Positions 34,643 to 43,734 of a DNA stretch of 64,000 nucleotides are shown piece by piece. Below the pieces are notes generated by a model. It was not told the DNA's origin and searched no databases. It saw only the letters and a list, made by a program, of their open reading frames with translations. Position 1 is the stretch's first letter. Every line of letters begins with the position of its first letter. Position numbers and translations under genes: made by a program. The stretch is taken from NCBI GenBank assembly GCA_040877545.1, contig JBBDNN010000047.1, forward strand, positions 1 to 64,000, written 5' to 3'. This DNA comes from Gracilimonas sp040877545 (GTDB lineage: Bacteria > Bacteroidota > Rhodothermia > Balneolales > Balneolaceae).

Positions 34643-36280
34643 ATGAAACATTTAATAATTTTAGCAAGTCTTTTATTAGCGGTCAGTACGAGTTTTGCAC
34701 AACAAACACCTTTTAACGGAATTACTTCGCCCCTTGGAGATTTAATGCGGGTATCCGATGCAAAATCCCGTTCAATCAGTCCTGAAAACCTGACCGGTGA
34801 AAAAGGGAAGGGCGGTATGGCTAAACTTGAAGAAGGTACTGCCAGCCATGCAGCAGGATTACTGGGTGAAGGCTGGAAAGTTAATCCATATATCAATGTA
34901 GAACCCGGGGAAACTTTCGTTTTAGGCGAAATAAATGAATCCGGCGTCATACAGCACATCTGGATGACTGTTACCGGGGAATGGAGAAATACCATTTTAA
35001 GAATGTACTGGGACGATGAAAAAGAACCTTCTGTAGAAACACCGGTGGGTGATTTCTTTGCTCAGGGATGGAGACGTTATGCACACATCAATTCACTGCC
35101 CGTTTCTGTAAATCCCGGTAGCGGTTTCAACAGTTTCTGGCAAATGCCTTTCCGTGACGGGGCTAAAATCACTATTACCAATATTGATGACACCCCCATG
35201 AGAATTTATTATCAGATTGATTATACCCTTACTGAAATTCCGGATGATGCCGCTTATTTTCACGCTCAATTCCGCCGGGTAAACCCTTTGCCTTATAAAG
35301 AAGATTACACAATTATAGACGGTATTGAGGGTAAAGGACATTATGTGGGAACTTATCTTGCTCATGGTGCCAACAGCCCGGGCTGGTGGGGTGAAGGTGA
35401 AGTCAAATTTTACATGGATGGTGATACTGACTATCCGACTATTAACGGAACTGGTGAAGAAGATTACTTCCTGGGCTCCTACAGTTATCGTTCCCGTCAT
35501 GAAAACGGCCGCTGGGGTGCAACTAATTTCACCACCAATTATGCCGGCTATCATGAAATAAAAGAACCCGGTACAAAATTTGAACAAAGACGATTTGGCC
35601 AATACAGATGGCATATACTTGATCCTATCCGCTTCGAAGAAGACGTGAAAGTAACCATTCAAAGTCTCGGCTGGAAAATTGGCGGACGCTATCTACCTCA
35701 GCAAAACGATCTGGCTTCTGTTGCTTACTGGTATCAGGAAGAACCACATGCTCCGTTTCCTGAGCTGCCTTCCAGAGAAGACCTTGCAATTTCCTGGGTT
35801 GCTCCTCTGAATGTTTTAGGACAGGAAAGCAGTATACGTCTTGAAAATCAGCCATCTGCACCATATAATCTGGATGCAGAACGCCTACTGGATGCAGAAA
35901 GAGGAGAAAATAACTTTGAAGATGAAAAATGGCTTGGTTTCAGAGGAGATGATTTTGCAGCCGATATTGATCTTGAAATGGAACGGGCTATTCAGTCGGT
36001 GGAAGTACGCTTCTTGGAAAATCAGGAAGAAGGAATTTTTGCTCCGAAAAATGTTGAAATACTTGCTTCAGCCGATGGTGAAAATTATGAAACTATACTT
36101 AAAGAGGCTCATCATATAACTTATACTGCCTCCAGCCTTATTTACGATTTCAAAGCAAATTTCCAGAACCGCGAAATACAATTCATAAAGGTAGTTGCAC
36201 GAAACGGAAACTATCCTGAATGGCATGATAGTGCCGGAGAACCCGCATGGATTTTTATTGATGAAATCAATATCAAATAG
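34643..36280 (+). CDS. DUF2961 / GH172-family glycosidase with C-terminal discoidin-like domain
   Basis: I take the ATG at 34643 as start (545 residues), because it puts the signal peptide LASLLLAVSTSFAQQ at the N-terminus; an upstream TTG at 34616 only adds a lysine-rich leader. The GH172 core (~25-385) shows EINESGVIQHIWMTVTGEW, ETPVGDFFAQGW, GWWGEGEVKFYMDGD, and NGTGEEDYFLGSY. A beta-sandwich of discoidin type follows (~405-545; SVEVRFLENQEEG, ILASADGENYETI). It is the third GH172 protein of the window but differs in having this extra domain. Downstream lies a PHP-domain lipoprotein on the same strand. The substrate is unknown; D-arabinofuranose- or fructofuranose-containing glycans are family precedents. 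Confidence 0.83.
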   Translation: MKHLIILASLLLAVSTSFAQQTPFNGITSPLGDLMRVSDAKSRSISPENLTGEKGKGGMAKLEEGTASHAAGLLGEGWKVNPYINVEPGETFVLGEINESGVIQHIWMTVTGEWRNTILRMYWDDEKEPSVETPVGDFFAQGWRRYAHINSLPVSVNPGSGFNSFWQMPFRDGAKITITNIDDTPMRIYYQIDYTLTEIPDDAAYFHAQFRRVNPLPYKEDYTIIDGIEGKGHYVGTYLAHGANSPGWWGEGEVKFYMDGDTDYPTINGTGEEDYFLGSYSYRSRHENGRWGATNFTTNYAGYHEIKEPGTKFEQRRFGQYRWHILDPIRFEEDVKVTIQSLGWKIGGRYLPQQNDLASVAYWYQEEPHAPFPELPSREDLAISWVAPLNVLGQESSIRLENQPSAPYNLDAERLLDAERGENNFEDEKWLGFRGDDFAADIDLEMERAIQSVEVRFLENQEEGIFAPKNVEILASADGENYETILKEAHHITYTASSLIYDFKANFQNREIQFIKVVARNGNYPEWHDSAGEPAWIFIDEINIK

Positions 36281-36291
36281 ATAATCATTAC

Positions 36292-36326
36292 ATTCGTCAG
36301 TACCCGAATACTGGGGACTGACGAAT
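36292..36326. terminator. Intergenic hairpin between GH172 and PHP genes
   Basis: A perfect 10-bp inverted repeat (ATTCGTCAGT / ACTGACGAAT) encloses further pairing (CCC/GGG), giving a long hairpin 12 bp after the GH172 stop and 22 bp before the PHP start. It is not followed by a long T-run, so it may be an attenuator or an mRNA-stabilising or processing stem instead of a full terminator. Confidence 0.5.
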
Positions 36327-36347
36327 ATTTAAATTAAAACGATAAAT

Positions 36348-37556
36348 ATGATTCCATATTTAAAACAAACAGGATTTCTCCTCACTGCATTATTTATAAT
36401 TGCAGGCTGCACTCAACCTAAGGAGGAAACTCATTGGTACAAAGGTAATCTACACACGCATTCCTACTGGAGTGATGGAGATAATTATCCCGAAATGATT
36501 ATGAAATGGTACAAAGATCATGATTATGATTTTATTGCCTTATCTGATCATAATACACTTGCAGAAGGTGAAAAATGGATTGAGGTCGAAAAAGGCAGTA
36601 CACATGAGTTAGCTTTTGAAAAATATCTTAATACCTATGATAGCACCTGGGTAGAGTTTACTGACGAAGGTGATCATTATAAAGTACGGTTAAAAACCCT
36701 CGAGGAATACCGTAAACTCAGTGAAAAAGAAAATGAATTTCTAATAATAAAATCTGAAGAAATCAGTGACGGATTTGATAGAAAACCCGTCCATGTAAAT
36801 GCCACCAATATTAAAGAGTTTATAAAACCTCAGGGCGGAAATAGCATAAGAGAAGTTATGCAGAATAATATTGATGCTGTTCTGGAGCAGCGTGAAGCCA
36901 CAGGGCAGCCAATGTTTCCGCATATCAATCATCCTAACTTTTACTGGGCAGTTACAGCCGAAGACCTCAAAGCTCTTGAAGGCGAACAGTTTTTTGAAGT
37001 ATATAATGGTCACCCTGCAGTAAATAATTATGGTGATTCGTTAAGGTCCGGTACTGAACAGATGTGGGATGAGGTAAACACTCATTACCTGCTTAATAAT
37101 AAGTCTTTGTTATTTGGTATAGCGGTTGATGACGCTCATCGTTATCATGATCAGGATATAAATAAATCTAATCCTGGCCGTGGATGGATTAATGTGAAAA
37201 GTAATAGTTTAACTGCCGATTCACTAATACATGCTATGGAACGCGGTGATTTCTATGCATCAACAGGAGTTTCATTAAATGATATCTCATTTGATGGTCG
37301 TACATTAAAAATAGAAATAGATGCTGAAGAAGACATTACTTATACTACCCAATTCATTGGCACTCGAATAAATGATACGGGAGAAATGGGGGTGTTATTT
37401 AACACTACTAATGGGATATCTGTTTCCCATGAATTTACCGGAGATGAGTTATATATACGTGCTAAAATCATTTCTGACAAAATTAAGGAAAATCCTTACG
37501 CCATAGGTGAAACAGAAGTAGCGTGGATACAACCCGTAGTTCAGAGTGTTTATTAA
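36348..37556 (+). CDS. PHP-domain metallo-phosphoesterase-like lipoprotein
   Basis: The 402-residue protein has a lipoprotein signal ending LFIIAGC. The mature part begins with a PHP (polymerase and histidinol phosphatase) domain: KGNLHTHSYWSDGDNYPE carries the HxH metal ligands, YDFIALSDHNTLAEG the following Asp/His, and MFPHINHPNFYW and AVDDAHRYH later histidines. A beta-rich segment completes the C-terminus. Exported PHP proteins occur in carbohydrate clusters and probably remove phosphate or another ester from sugars, but the substrate is not known. It is placed 67 bp after the GH172 gene. Confidence 0.78.
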   Translation: MIPYLKQTGFLLTALFIIAGCTQPKEETHWYKGNLHTHSYWSDGDNYPEMIMKWYKDHDYDFIALSDHNTLAEGEKWIEVEKGSTHELAFEKYLNTYDSTWVEFTDEGDHYKVRLKTLEEYRKLSEKENEFLIIKSEEISDGFDRKPVHVNATNIKEFIKPQGGNSIREVMQNNIDAVLEQREATGQPMFPHINHPNFYWAVTAEDLKALEGEQFFEVYNGHPAVNNYGDSLRSGTEQMWDEVNTHYLLNNKSLLFGIAVDDAHRYHDQDINKSNPGRGWINVKSNSLTADSLIHAMERGDFYASTGVSLNDISFDGRTLKIEIDAEEDITYTTQFIGTRINDTGEMGVLFNTTNGISVSHEFTGDELYIRAKIISDKIKENPYAIGETEVAWIQPVVQSVY

Positions 37557-37659
37557 AGTTAAATCATAAAGCTATACAACATATTCTAATATTTCTGCTT
37601 ATTTAATCAAAACTCTACCTTACTATTTCTGCAATATTGATTAAAACCAAATCTGAATA

Positions 37660-37910
37660 ATGAATCACCTTAGCCTATGATGTTCCTTCATCTGGGGTGG
37701 CTGGTTTGTAGCACTTGGTACTTTTTTGGTAATACACTTCATGGCCAGTGACAGTTAAATTGGGTAGGGATTTGAAACACAATCTTGGGGGTCACAATCG
37801 CCCTTTTATAGTTGGATTAATTGCTGATCGTTTTTTAATGCTGAGCATATATTAGGCATAATACAATTCGTTGGCACTGTACTTATTTATTGGCAAGTAC
37901 ACCTGAATTT
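37660..37910 (+). pseudogene. Decayed N-terminus of a nucleoside:H+ symporter (MFS, NHS family)
   Basis: Starting at an ATG at 37660 (MNHLSL), one frame then gives FIWGGWFVALGTFLVIHFMA, the hallmark first helix of NupG/XapB-type nucleoside symporters. After in-frame stops, another frame gives PFIVGLIADRF, and after a one-base change FFNAEHILGIIQFVGTVLIY, corresponding to helices 2-3 (APxxxGxIADRxxxAExxLG). At least three frameshifts or stops separate the pieces and the remaining helices are missing, so this is a dead gene fragment. A nucleoside or similar permease was once encoded downstream of the PHP gene. Confidence 0.68.
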
Positions 37911-38002
37911 TCACATTTTTGTTCAAGCTCACCTGTGCCGAATCTCTCAGCAATTGTTCGTTGGTTACCCTCAGAAAAGAAAATGCAGCCAAAACCCCCC
38001 AA

Positions 38003-38051
38003 AAATAAAAAAAGCCTTACACTCATATAACTACATGAACTGCAAGGCTTT
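38003..38051 (-). terminator. Rho-independent terminator downstream of tRNA-Phe
   Basis: On the - strand an 11-bp stem with one mismatch (AAAGCCTTGCA pairing with TGTAAGGCTTT) is followed by a T-rich run. It starts 10 bp after the 3' end of the tRNA gene, as expected for its terminator. Confidence 0.75.
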
Positions 38052-38060
38052 ACTTGAGAG

Positions 38061-38133
<73 letters not shown>

Positions 38134-38190
38134 TTATTCAAGGACGGCAAAGATAGCGGGTTTCCCATCCTTATACAATACAGAATTCAC

Positions 38191-39897
38191 TTAATCTGAA
38201 AGGTGAATATCTTTTAACCGGAGTTGAAGAGTTCGTCGTCCGTTCCAGTTATTTTCTTCCAGAACATAGGCAACACTAAAAGGGTTTCCGTTGCGTACGG
38301 CCGGTAAATATTCGTGCATATTAAAACCGATACTGTCAAATACTCCCGAACCGTTTTGGGATATTTTCATCTTTAGATGTCCATTTCCAACGATGGTTGG
38401 CACCCCGACCACTTTCACCCCTTCACTTACAAAAATTGGCCGCAGGTTTGCAGGGCCAAAAGGTTCGAATTGACTTAGCAGTTTCCAGAACTTCATATCT
38501 ACCTCGCCAAGATCTAATTTGGTATCAATGGTTAGCTGAGGCTCGAATGAATTATCCGATAAATCAAGGTAGGCCAATTCATTCATTCGCCTTCTGAATT
38601 CGGGCAATTTGCCTTCCGATAAAGTGAGTCCGGCTGCAAATTCATGGCCCCCAAATTGCTCGAGCAAGTCGGCACAGTTATTAATTGCATTGTAAATATT
38701 AAAACCTTTTATACTGCGTGCAGAACCTTTGATTTTGCCCTCCACATTACTGAGCATAATCGCAGGACGATGATATAAGTCTACCAGCCGGGAAGCTACA
38801 ATTCCAATCACCCCAAGGTGCCAGTCTTTGCTGTACAGCACAATAGTTGCCGTCTCCTCCATATCAAAATCTTTGTCGATCAGCTCCATGGCTTCTTCCA
38901 TGGTTTTGCTGTCGGTATCTCTACGGCGAAGGTTAATAGACTCGAGTTCATATGCCCAGGCTTTAGCTTCAGCCATAGTTTCTGAAATCATCAGCTTTAC
39001 CGCTGTACTTGCATCACCCATTCGTCCGGCAGCATTTATTCGCGGGCCAATGGAAAATACAATCTTGGAAGTATTCACCTCTTCCTGAGAAATATTAATA
39101 AGATCGAGAAGCGCTTTAATTCCAATCCGGGGGGTACGCTGGATCATTTGAAGGCCGGCTTTCATAAGGATCCGGTTTTCATCAATTATAGGAACAATAT
39201 CGGATGCAATAGAAATAGCAACCAGGTCAAGAAACTTAAAAGCAATGGTTTGAGGGAGTCCAAGTTTTTCAATGGTCCCTTGGATCAATTTAAAACCAAC
39301 ACCGGCACCTGAAAGCCCGTCGAAGGGATAATTACAATCCGGCCGTTTGGGATCGAGTACGGCAACGGCATCGGGAATTTCAAGGCCTGCTGTATGATGA
39401 TCACAAATGATGAGATCTATGCCTTTTTCCCTGGCAACGTTTGTTTCTTCAATAGCCGTGATACCGCAATCAACAGAAACAATTAAAGTAGCCCCGATTT
39501 TTTCGGCGTATTTAATACCCGCGGGATTTATTCCATATCCTTCTTTAAAGCGGTGAGGGATGTAATAATCAGCATTCACGCCAAATTCTTTCAAAAAAGT
39601 ATAAACACAAGAAGTGGCGGTGGTGCCATCTACATCATAATCCCCGTAAACGAGAACTGTTTCACTTTTACGTATAGCAAGGGCCAATCTTTCAGCACCT
39701 GATTCCATATCCTTCATTAAAAAAGGATCATGCAGAAGTTCTATCGTAGCCCTGAAAAAGTATTTTGCATCATCAAATGTATTTATACCGCGAATAGCCA
39801 ATAAACTGGCTATTTTTTCCGGAACCCCAAGCTTTTGCTCTAACAGAGGCATCGGCTCTTTCTGTTCCGGCTGCGCGTAAACCCAGCGGAATGACAT
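38191..39897 (-). CDS. recJ: Single-stranded-DNA-specific exonuclease RecJ
   Basis: The 568-residue protein of the DHH phosphoesterase family removes nucleotides 5'-3' from single-stranded DNA during recombination and repair. The motifs appear in order: VLVYGDYDVDGTTATS (motif I), IVSVDCGITAIEE (II), ICDHHTAGLEIPDA with the DHH triad (III), FDGLSGAGVGFK, and the DHHA1 part with GGHEFAAGLTLSEGKL near 420. The C-terminal OB-fold ends at LRLKDIHLSD. Length is typical for RecJ. It stands alone between tRNA-Phe and leucine dehydrogenase, divergent from the latter. Confidence 0.95.
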   Translation of the reverse strand: MSFRWVYAQPEQKEPMPLLEQKLGVPEKIASLLAIRGINTFDDAKYFFRATIELLHDPFLMKDMESGAERLALAIRKSETVLVYGDYDVDGTTATSCVYTFLKEFGVNADYYIPHRFKEGYGINPAGIKYAEKIGATLIVSVDCGITAIEETNVAREKGIDLIICDHHTAGLEIPDAVAVLDPKRPDCNYPFDGLSGAGVGFKLIQGTIEKLGLPQTIAFKFLDLVAISIASDIVPIIDENRILMKAGLQMIQRTPRIGIKALLDLINISQEEVNTSKIVFSIGPRINAAGRMGDASTAVKLMISETMAEAKAWAYELESINLRRRDTDSKTMEEAMELIDKDFDMEETATIVLYSKDWHLGVIGIVASRLVDLYHRPAIMLSNVEGKIKGSARSIKGFNIYNAINNCADLLEQFGGHEFAAGLTLSEGKLPEFRRRMNELAYLDLSDNSFEPQLTIDTKLDLGEVDMKFWKLLSQFEPFGPANLRPIFVSEGVKVVGVPTIVGNGHLKMKISQNGSGVFDSIGFNMHEYLPAVRNGNPFSVAYVLEENNWNGRRTLQLRLKDIHLSD

Positions 39898-40213
39898 GAT
39901 TAGTTTTCTCTTTATTTTTATTCATAGAGGTTGTGCGGCTATCAAACCGGAAAACCAACGTTTTGCACGTTCAATTACCTTAAAATACAATATAGTAGCA
40001 GAAAATCAGCATAGAGTTTTAGCTGTTTGATGAAGCCCCGAATTCTTTCTCTCCGCCTCAATTTAAAACTATAGTTTAGCCAATGCTGTTAATAATGGAG
40101 TGGTTGAAATGTAACCTGATTTAATGATTTAAAAGTTGAGAATCATGGAATAAAACAAGAGCTTTGGAAGCGGTTCCACAACAAATTTATTTACTGACCT
40201 TAATTACTAAAAA
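39898..40213. other. 316-bp divergent intergenic region
   Basis: This separates recJ (leftward) from the leucine dehydrogenase gene (rightward) and must hold both promoters. I see no small gene, no RNA structure and no clear repeat in it. Confidence 0.5.
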
Positions 40214-41383
40214 ATGACAGAAGCACCCACTACCAAAAAGATTAATGTGAATAAAGAAAATCCAAAATTTCCAATCTTTAATCAGCTTGCTTCTCGCGAA
40301 CACGAGCAAGTTATTATATGTTCTGATCCTGCCGTGGGCCTTAAAGCCATTATTGCTATCCATGACACCACCCTGGGCCCCGCTCTTGGCGGCACCCGGA
40401 TGTGGAACTATGAATCGGAAGAAGCGGCACTGAAGGATGTCCTCCGGCTTTCCCGGGGAATGACTTATAAATCTGCTATTTCCGGTTTGAATTTAGGCGG
40501 CGGGAAAGCAGTGATTATAGGCGATCCTCACACCCAAAAAACAGAAACCCTTTTTCGTTCTTTCGGCCGGTTTGTTGATGGATTGGGCGGTCGATATATC
40601 ACCGCTGAAGACGTTGGAATGACCGAACGTGAAATGGAATGGATTTATTCGGAAACAAAATATGTAACGGGAATCCCAAAAGCTTTGGGCGGCAGCGGAA
40701 ATCCCTCTCCAGTCACCGCGTATGGTGTTTACATGGGAGTGAAAGCATGTGCAAAAAAAGCCTACAGCACAGATTCCCTGCAAGGAAAACGAATCGCATT
40801 ACAAGGTGCGGGAAATGTGGCTTCTCATTTTGCCAGATACGCGGCCAAAGAGGGGGCAGAACTGTTCATTTCTGATTTATACGAGGAAAAGGCAAAGAGC
40901 CTTGCTAATGAAGTAGAAGCAGAAGTGGTAGAGGCCAATGCTATTTATGGATTGGATGTAGATATTTTCACACCCTGTGCATTGGGAGGTGTAATTAATG
41001 ATGATACCATGGATCAGTTTAAGTGTGATATAATTGCCGGTGCTGCAAATAATGTGCTGGATGAGGAAGATCGTCACGGCCAATTGTTGCTTGAAAAAGG
41101 CATTATTTATGCGCCTGATTATGTAATTAATGCCGGGGGTATAATCAACATTGCCAGCGAACTTGAAGGATATAACGAAGAAAGAGCGCTCCAAAAGGCA
41201 GGCAATATCTATAGCACTATTTTAGATATTCTCACCTATTCAGAGGATAATGACATGCCGGCACATAAGGCATCAAATTTACTTGCCGAAGAACGAATTG
41301 CCAAGGTAGGTAAAATCAATAATGTATATTCTTCGAAAGGAAGTATTTCCGGCCGGCTGGGAGAGATTTATAAGCGGTTTTGA
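40214..41383 (+). CDS. Leucine dehydrogenase (Glu/Leu/Phe/Val dehydrogenase family)
   Basis: The 389-residue NAD-dependent enzyme reversibly deaminates branched-chain L-amino acids. The N-terminal catalytic domain has LGPALGGTRMWNY and the catalytic lysine region SGLNLGGGKAVIIGD, followed by TAEDVGMTEREMEWI. The Rossmann domain begins at IALQGAGNVASHFARY, and AGAANNVL is the usual substrate-domain return. Length and motifs match bacterial leucine dehydrogenases and not the longer glutamate dehydrogenase, one of which is also present at 54.96 kb. It is monocistronic, 119 bp before the Hsp33 gene. Confidence 0.9.
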   Translation: MTEAPTTKKINVNKENPKFPIFNQLASREHEQVIICSDPAVGLKAIIAIHDTTLGPALGGTRMWNYESEEAALKDVLRLSRGMTYKSAISGLNLGGGKAVIIGDPHTQKTETLFRSFGRFVDGLGGRYITAEDVGMTEREMEWIYSETKYVTGIPKALGGSGNPSPVTAYGVYMGVKACAKKAYSTDSLQGKRIALQGAGNVASHFARYAAKEGAELFISDLYEEKAKSLANEVEAEVVEANAIYGLDVDIFTPCALGGVINDDTMDQFKCDIIAGAANNVLDEEDRHGQLLLEKGIIYAPDYVINAGGIINIASELEGYNEERALQKAGNIYSTILDILTYSEDNDMPAHKASNLLAEERIAKVGKINNVYSSKGSISGRLGEIYKRF

Positions 41384-41502
41384 TCACAGATTGCCAGAAA
41401 GGCTTCGAGAGTGATACTGAATTCAGTGAAAAGGAAAATTCTCCTTATCTTAAACCCGTTATGAGATTTTTATGAGTATTTTTTAAAAATAATTGTCGAG
41501 AT

Positions 41503-42405
41503 ATGGATATTGAAGATTATAAGTTGAAAGATCGTCTGCTTAAGGGAATTACCGCCGATGGAAACTTTAAAATATCTGTGGTAAAAACTACAGAGGTTGT
41601 TAAAACAGCAAAGGCCAATCACAATTTGTCGCTGCTTAATACGGTGATTTTAGGGCGCGCTCTCACTGCTGTAATGCTGATGGCATCGGAGCTAAAGGGC
41701 GAAGAACGCATACAATTACGCATGGATGGAAATGGGCCCATCGGTTTTGTGGTTGCGGAGGCAAATCAGGTTGGGGAAATTCGGGGATATGTTCAGAATC
41801 CTGAAGTAGAACTTGATTACTCTGAAGCAGGTACTGAACTGGGAGACGGTATAGGCCTGGGTATTCTTACTTTTTCTAAAATTCTTTACAATGAGGCTGA
41901 GCCGCGGGTAAGTAAAATTCAACTTATAAAAGGTGATGTCACCAGCGATATCGCACATTATCTGGCGCAGTCGGAACAAGTTCCATCTGCTGTTTTACTG
42001 GATGTTGGAATTGATAAAGAGGGAGAGGTAACCGAAGCCGGTGGGTTATTAATTCAGAGATTACCCGGTGCCCCGGATGGTCAAATTGATATACTACAGG
42101 AACGATTAGCTTCATTTCCTCCGCTGTCTCAAATGTTTGAAGATGATCAGTATATCGATGACATTATGGAGAAAGCAATTTCACCCTTACAGTATAAAGA
42201 GCTGAATCGTAATCCGGTTGATTTTTTCTGCCGGTGCACTCGTAAACGATTTCTGGATGCTTTTACCATGTTGAATTATGAAGACCTGAAAGAAATGGAG
42301 GGCGAGAGCCAGGAAGTAATTTGCCAATACTGCAATAGGAAAGAGATGATTTCCAAAGAGGAAATCGAAAATCTGATTACTGATGCAAAAGCAAAGCTAA
42401 ATTGA
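41503..42405 (+). CDS. hslO: Redox-regulated chaperone Hsp33
   Basis: The 300-residue cytoplasmic chaperone is activated by oxidation. The N-terminal domain includes LNTVILGRALTAVMLMAS and LRMDGNGPIGFVVAEA. The C-terminal redox switch keeps its four zinc cysteines in FCRCTRKR (CxC) and ICQYCNRKE (CxxC). Length is typical. It converges with the A-type iron-sulfur carrier gene, leaving 18 bp between stops. Confidence 0.95.
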   Translation: MDIEDYKLKDRLLKGITADGNFKISVVKTTEVVKTAKANHNLSLLNTVILGRALTAVMLMASELKGEERIQLRMDGNGPIGFVVAEANQVGEIRGYVQNPEVELDYSEAGTELGDGIGLGILTFSKILYNEAEPRVSKIQLIKGDVTSDIAHYLAQSEQVPSAVLLDVGIDKEGEVTEAGGLLIQRLPGAPDGQIDILQERLASFPPLSQMFEDDQYIDDIMEKAISPLQYKELNRNPVDFFCRCTRKRFLDAFTMLNYEDLKEMEGESQEVICQYCNRKEMISKEEIENLITDAKAKLN

Positions 42406-42423
42406 CAATTTTTTATCGGTAGG

Positions 42424-42852
42424 TTAAATCGCGAAAGAAGTTCCGCAGCCGCAATTTTCAACCGCGTTGGGATTTTCGAAGGTAAAGCCGCGGGCATCTA
42501 ATCCATCGGGATAATCAATTTCAATTCCTTCCAGGTACATGAGGTGTTTGGGAGCTACGATCACTTCAACCCCAAAATTTTCGAATATTTTATCTTCTTC
42601 TGTGCGATGGTCTAAGCCCAGCTTATAACTTAGCCCCGAACATCCACCGCCGTCCACTGCTACGCGAAGGTAGAGGTTCTCATCCAGGCCTTCCTGCTCT
42701 TTTATCTTTTGCACCTGTTTTGCAGCCCTGGCTGTTAAACGAACGGGTTCACCGGTAAGCTCTTTTTCTTCCTGGGGTGAAGTTTTTTCCTCTTCCTCAA
42801 CATCTATTAGTGAGGAAATAACATCATCTAAACTGTCTTCTTGAACACTCAT
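42424..42852 (-). CDS. A-type iron-sulfur carrier (HesB/IscA/ErpA family)
   Basis: The 142-residue protein has a family core at residues ~37-142, with RLTARAAKQVQKIKEQEG, the first ligand Cys in DGGGCSGLSY, and the terminal pair in VENCGCGTSF. It delivers Fe-S clusters to target enzymes, fitting nearby lipoyl synthase. An acidic N-terminal extension of ~35 residues (DDVISSLIDVEEEEK) is unusual compared with the ~107-residue enterobacterial IscA/ErpA. It is 31 bp downstream of the AlbA_2 gene on the same strand. The choice between IscA, SufA and ErpA cannot be made from sequence alone. Confidence 0.9.
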   Translation of the reverse strand: MSVQEDSLDDVISSLIDVEEEEKTSPQEEKELTGEPVRLTARAAKQVQKIKEQEGLDENLYLRVAVDGGGCSGLSYKLGLDHRTEEDKIFENFGVEVIVAPKHLMYLEGIEIDYPDGLDARGFTFENPNAVENCGCGTSFAI

Positions 42853-42883
42853 TTTTTATCTCTTTATTTAGAACGAGTCAAAA

Positions 42884-43525
42884 CTACGAACTTTTATGGG
42901 AAAATGTGTAATGTGCTACGCCATCTTTTTCAAACAAATCCAAAATGCCGGCACTCACAAGGTTTACCAATATTTTTGCGGCTCTATAACTGGTGACGTT
43001 TATAAGTAAAGATAAACGCTCTACGGTGATATCACCATACTCTTTTAGAAAGCGGAATAATTGCTGTTCTCTTTCCCCATATTGAAAAGTGACGCCTTCT
43101 TCCGAATAATTCTGCTTTAGCACTTCTATATATTCATCACTGGCAACTACACTTTCATCTTTACTGCGGATGTATACCAGCCGAACTTCTTTGCCTTTTA
43201 CAAACACCGGTTTTTCTTTTGCTTCAGGTACTTTTACAATCAAAATATCGCGATCGCCCATATGTACCGTCTCAATTTTGATAGGAACTATGGGTATACA
43301 TTCCTCTTTGGCCGCTTGATTCAATAAAAATTCTTCCTCGTAATACCCTTCAACACCCAACATATCGCCATTGTCTTCCACTCCGATTAATAAAGTGCCT
43401 CCTTTGGTATTTGCAAAGGCGGCTATTTCACGGGCAATCTTTTCCGGAGATGAGACACTGTGTTTGAATTCAAGGAAACTGCTTTCTCCTGTTTGGATAA
43501 GGTTCTTCAAATCCTGTTGATTCAT
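42884..43525 (-). CDS. AlbA_2 (Schlafen-like) putative DNA-binding / ATP-binding protein
   Basis: The 213-residue protein is taken from the ATG at 43525 (MNQQDLKNLIQTGES), which is where family members usually begin; an ATG at 43582 would add 19 residues. The AlbA_2/Slfn domain is clear: ESSFLEFKHSV, REIAAFANTKGGTLLIGVED and GVEGYY, then PIVPIKIETV and VYIRSKDES. A C-terminal winged helix follows (residues ~155-210, ITVERLSLLINVTSYRAAKIL), suggesting a DNA-binding regulator or sensor. The physiological role is unknown. It is followed by the iron-sulfur carrier gene 31 bp later. Confidence 0.8.
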   Translation of the reverse strand: MNQQDLKNLIQTGESSFLEFKHSVSSPEKIAREIAAFANTKGGTLLIGVEDNGDMLGVEGYYEEEFLLNQAAKEECIPIVPIKIETVHMGDRDILIVKVPEAKEKPVFVKGKEVRLVYIRSKDESVVASDEYIEVLKQNYSEEGVTFQYGEREQQLFRFLKEYGDITVERLSLLINVTSYRAAKILVNLVSAGILDLFEKDGVAHYTFSHKSS

Positions 43526-43734
43526 CTTTGATACTTTAATGGTATCAGTATACTGTAAATAAAATTCTAGCTCGTTTTTCATGTCGTGCAAATTTGGTTT
43601 ACGAGTTGTGGAATTCGGGGTACACTTTTGGTAATACGCTTACGGATTTCAGATTCAGAATTTAGCATCAGGAAAAAATATCCTGAGAGTTTTGCTACTC
43701 ACTTCCAGCAACACCTAACCGAGTTCCGCAACCA

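Noticed and set aside
35093..35662. 189-residue - strand open frame inside the third GH172 gene
   Set aside because: Antisense to a well-supported coding region; composition is that of a shadow frame.
1..37556. Search for a SusC/SusD pair that would make this a classical polysaccharide utilisation locus
   Set aside because: No TonB-dependent SusC-like or SusD-like protein is encoded in the window; the glycan genes here are not a canonical SusCD locus as far as can be seen.
40214..41383. Considered as a second glutamate dehydrogenase
   Set aside because: Length and motif spacing fit leucine dehydrogenase; a separate full-length glutamate dehydrogenase is encoded at 54960-56366.
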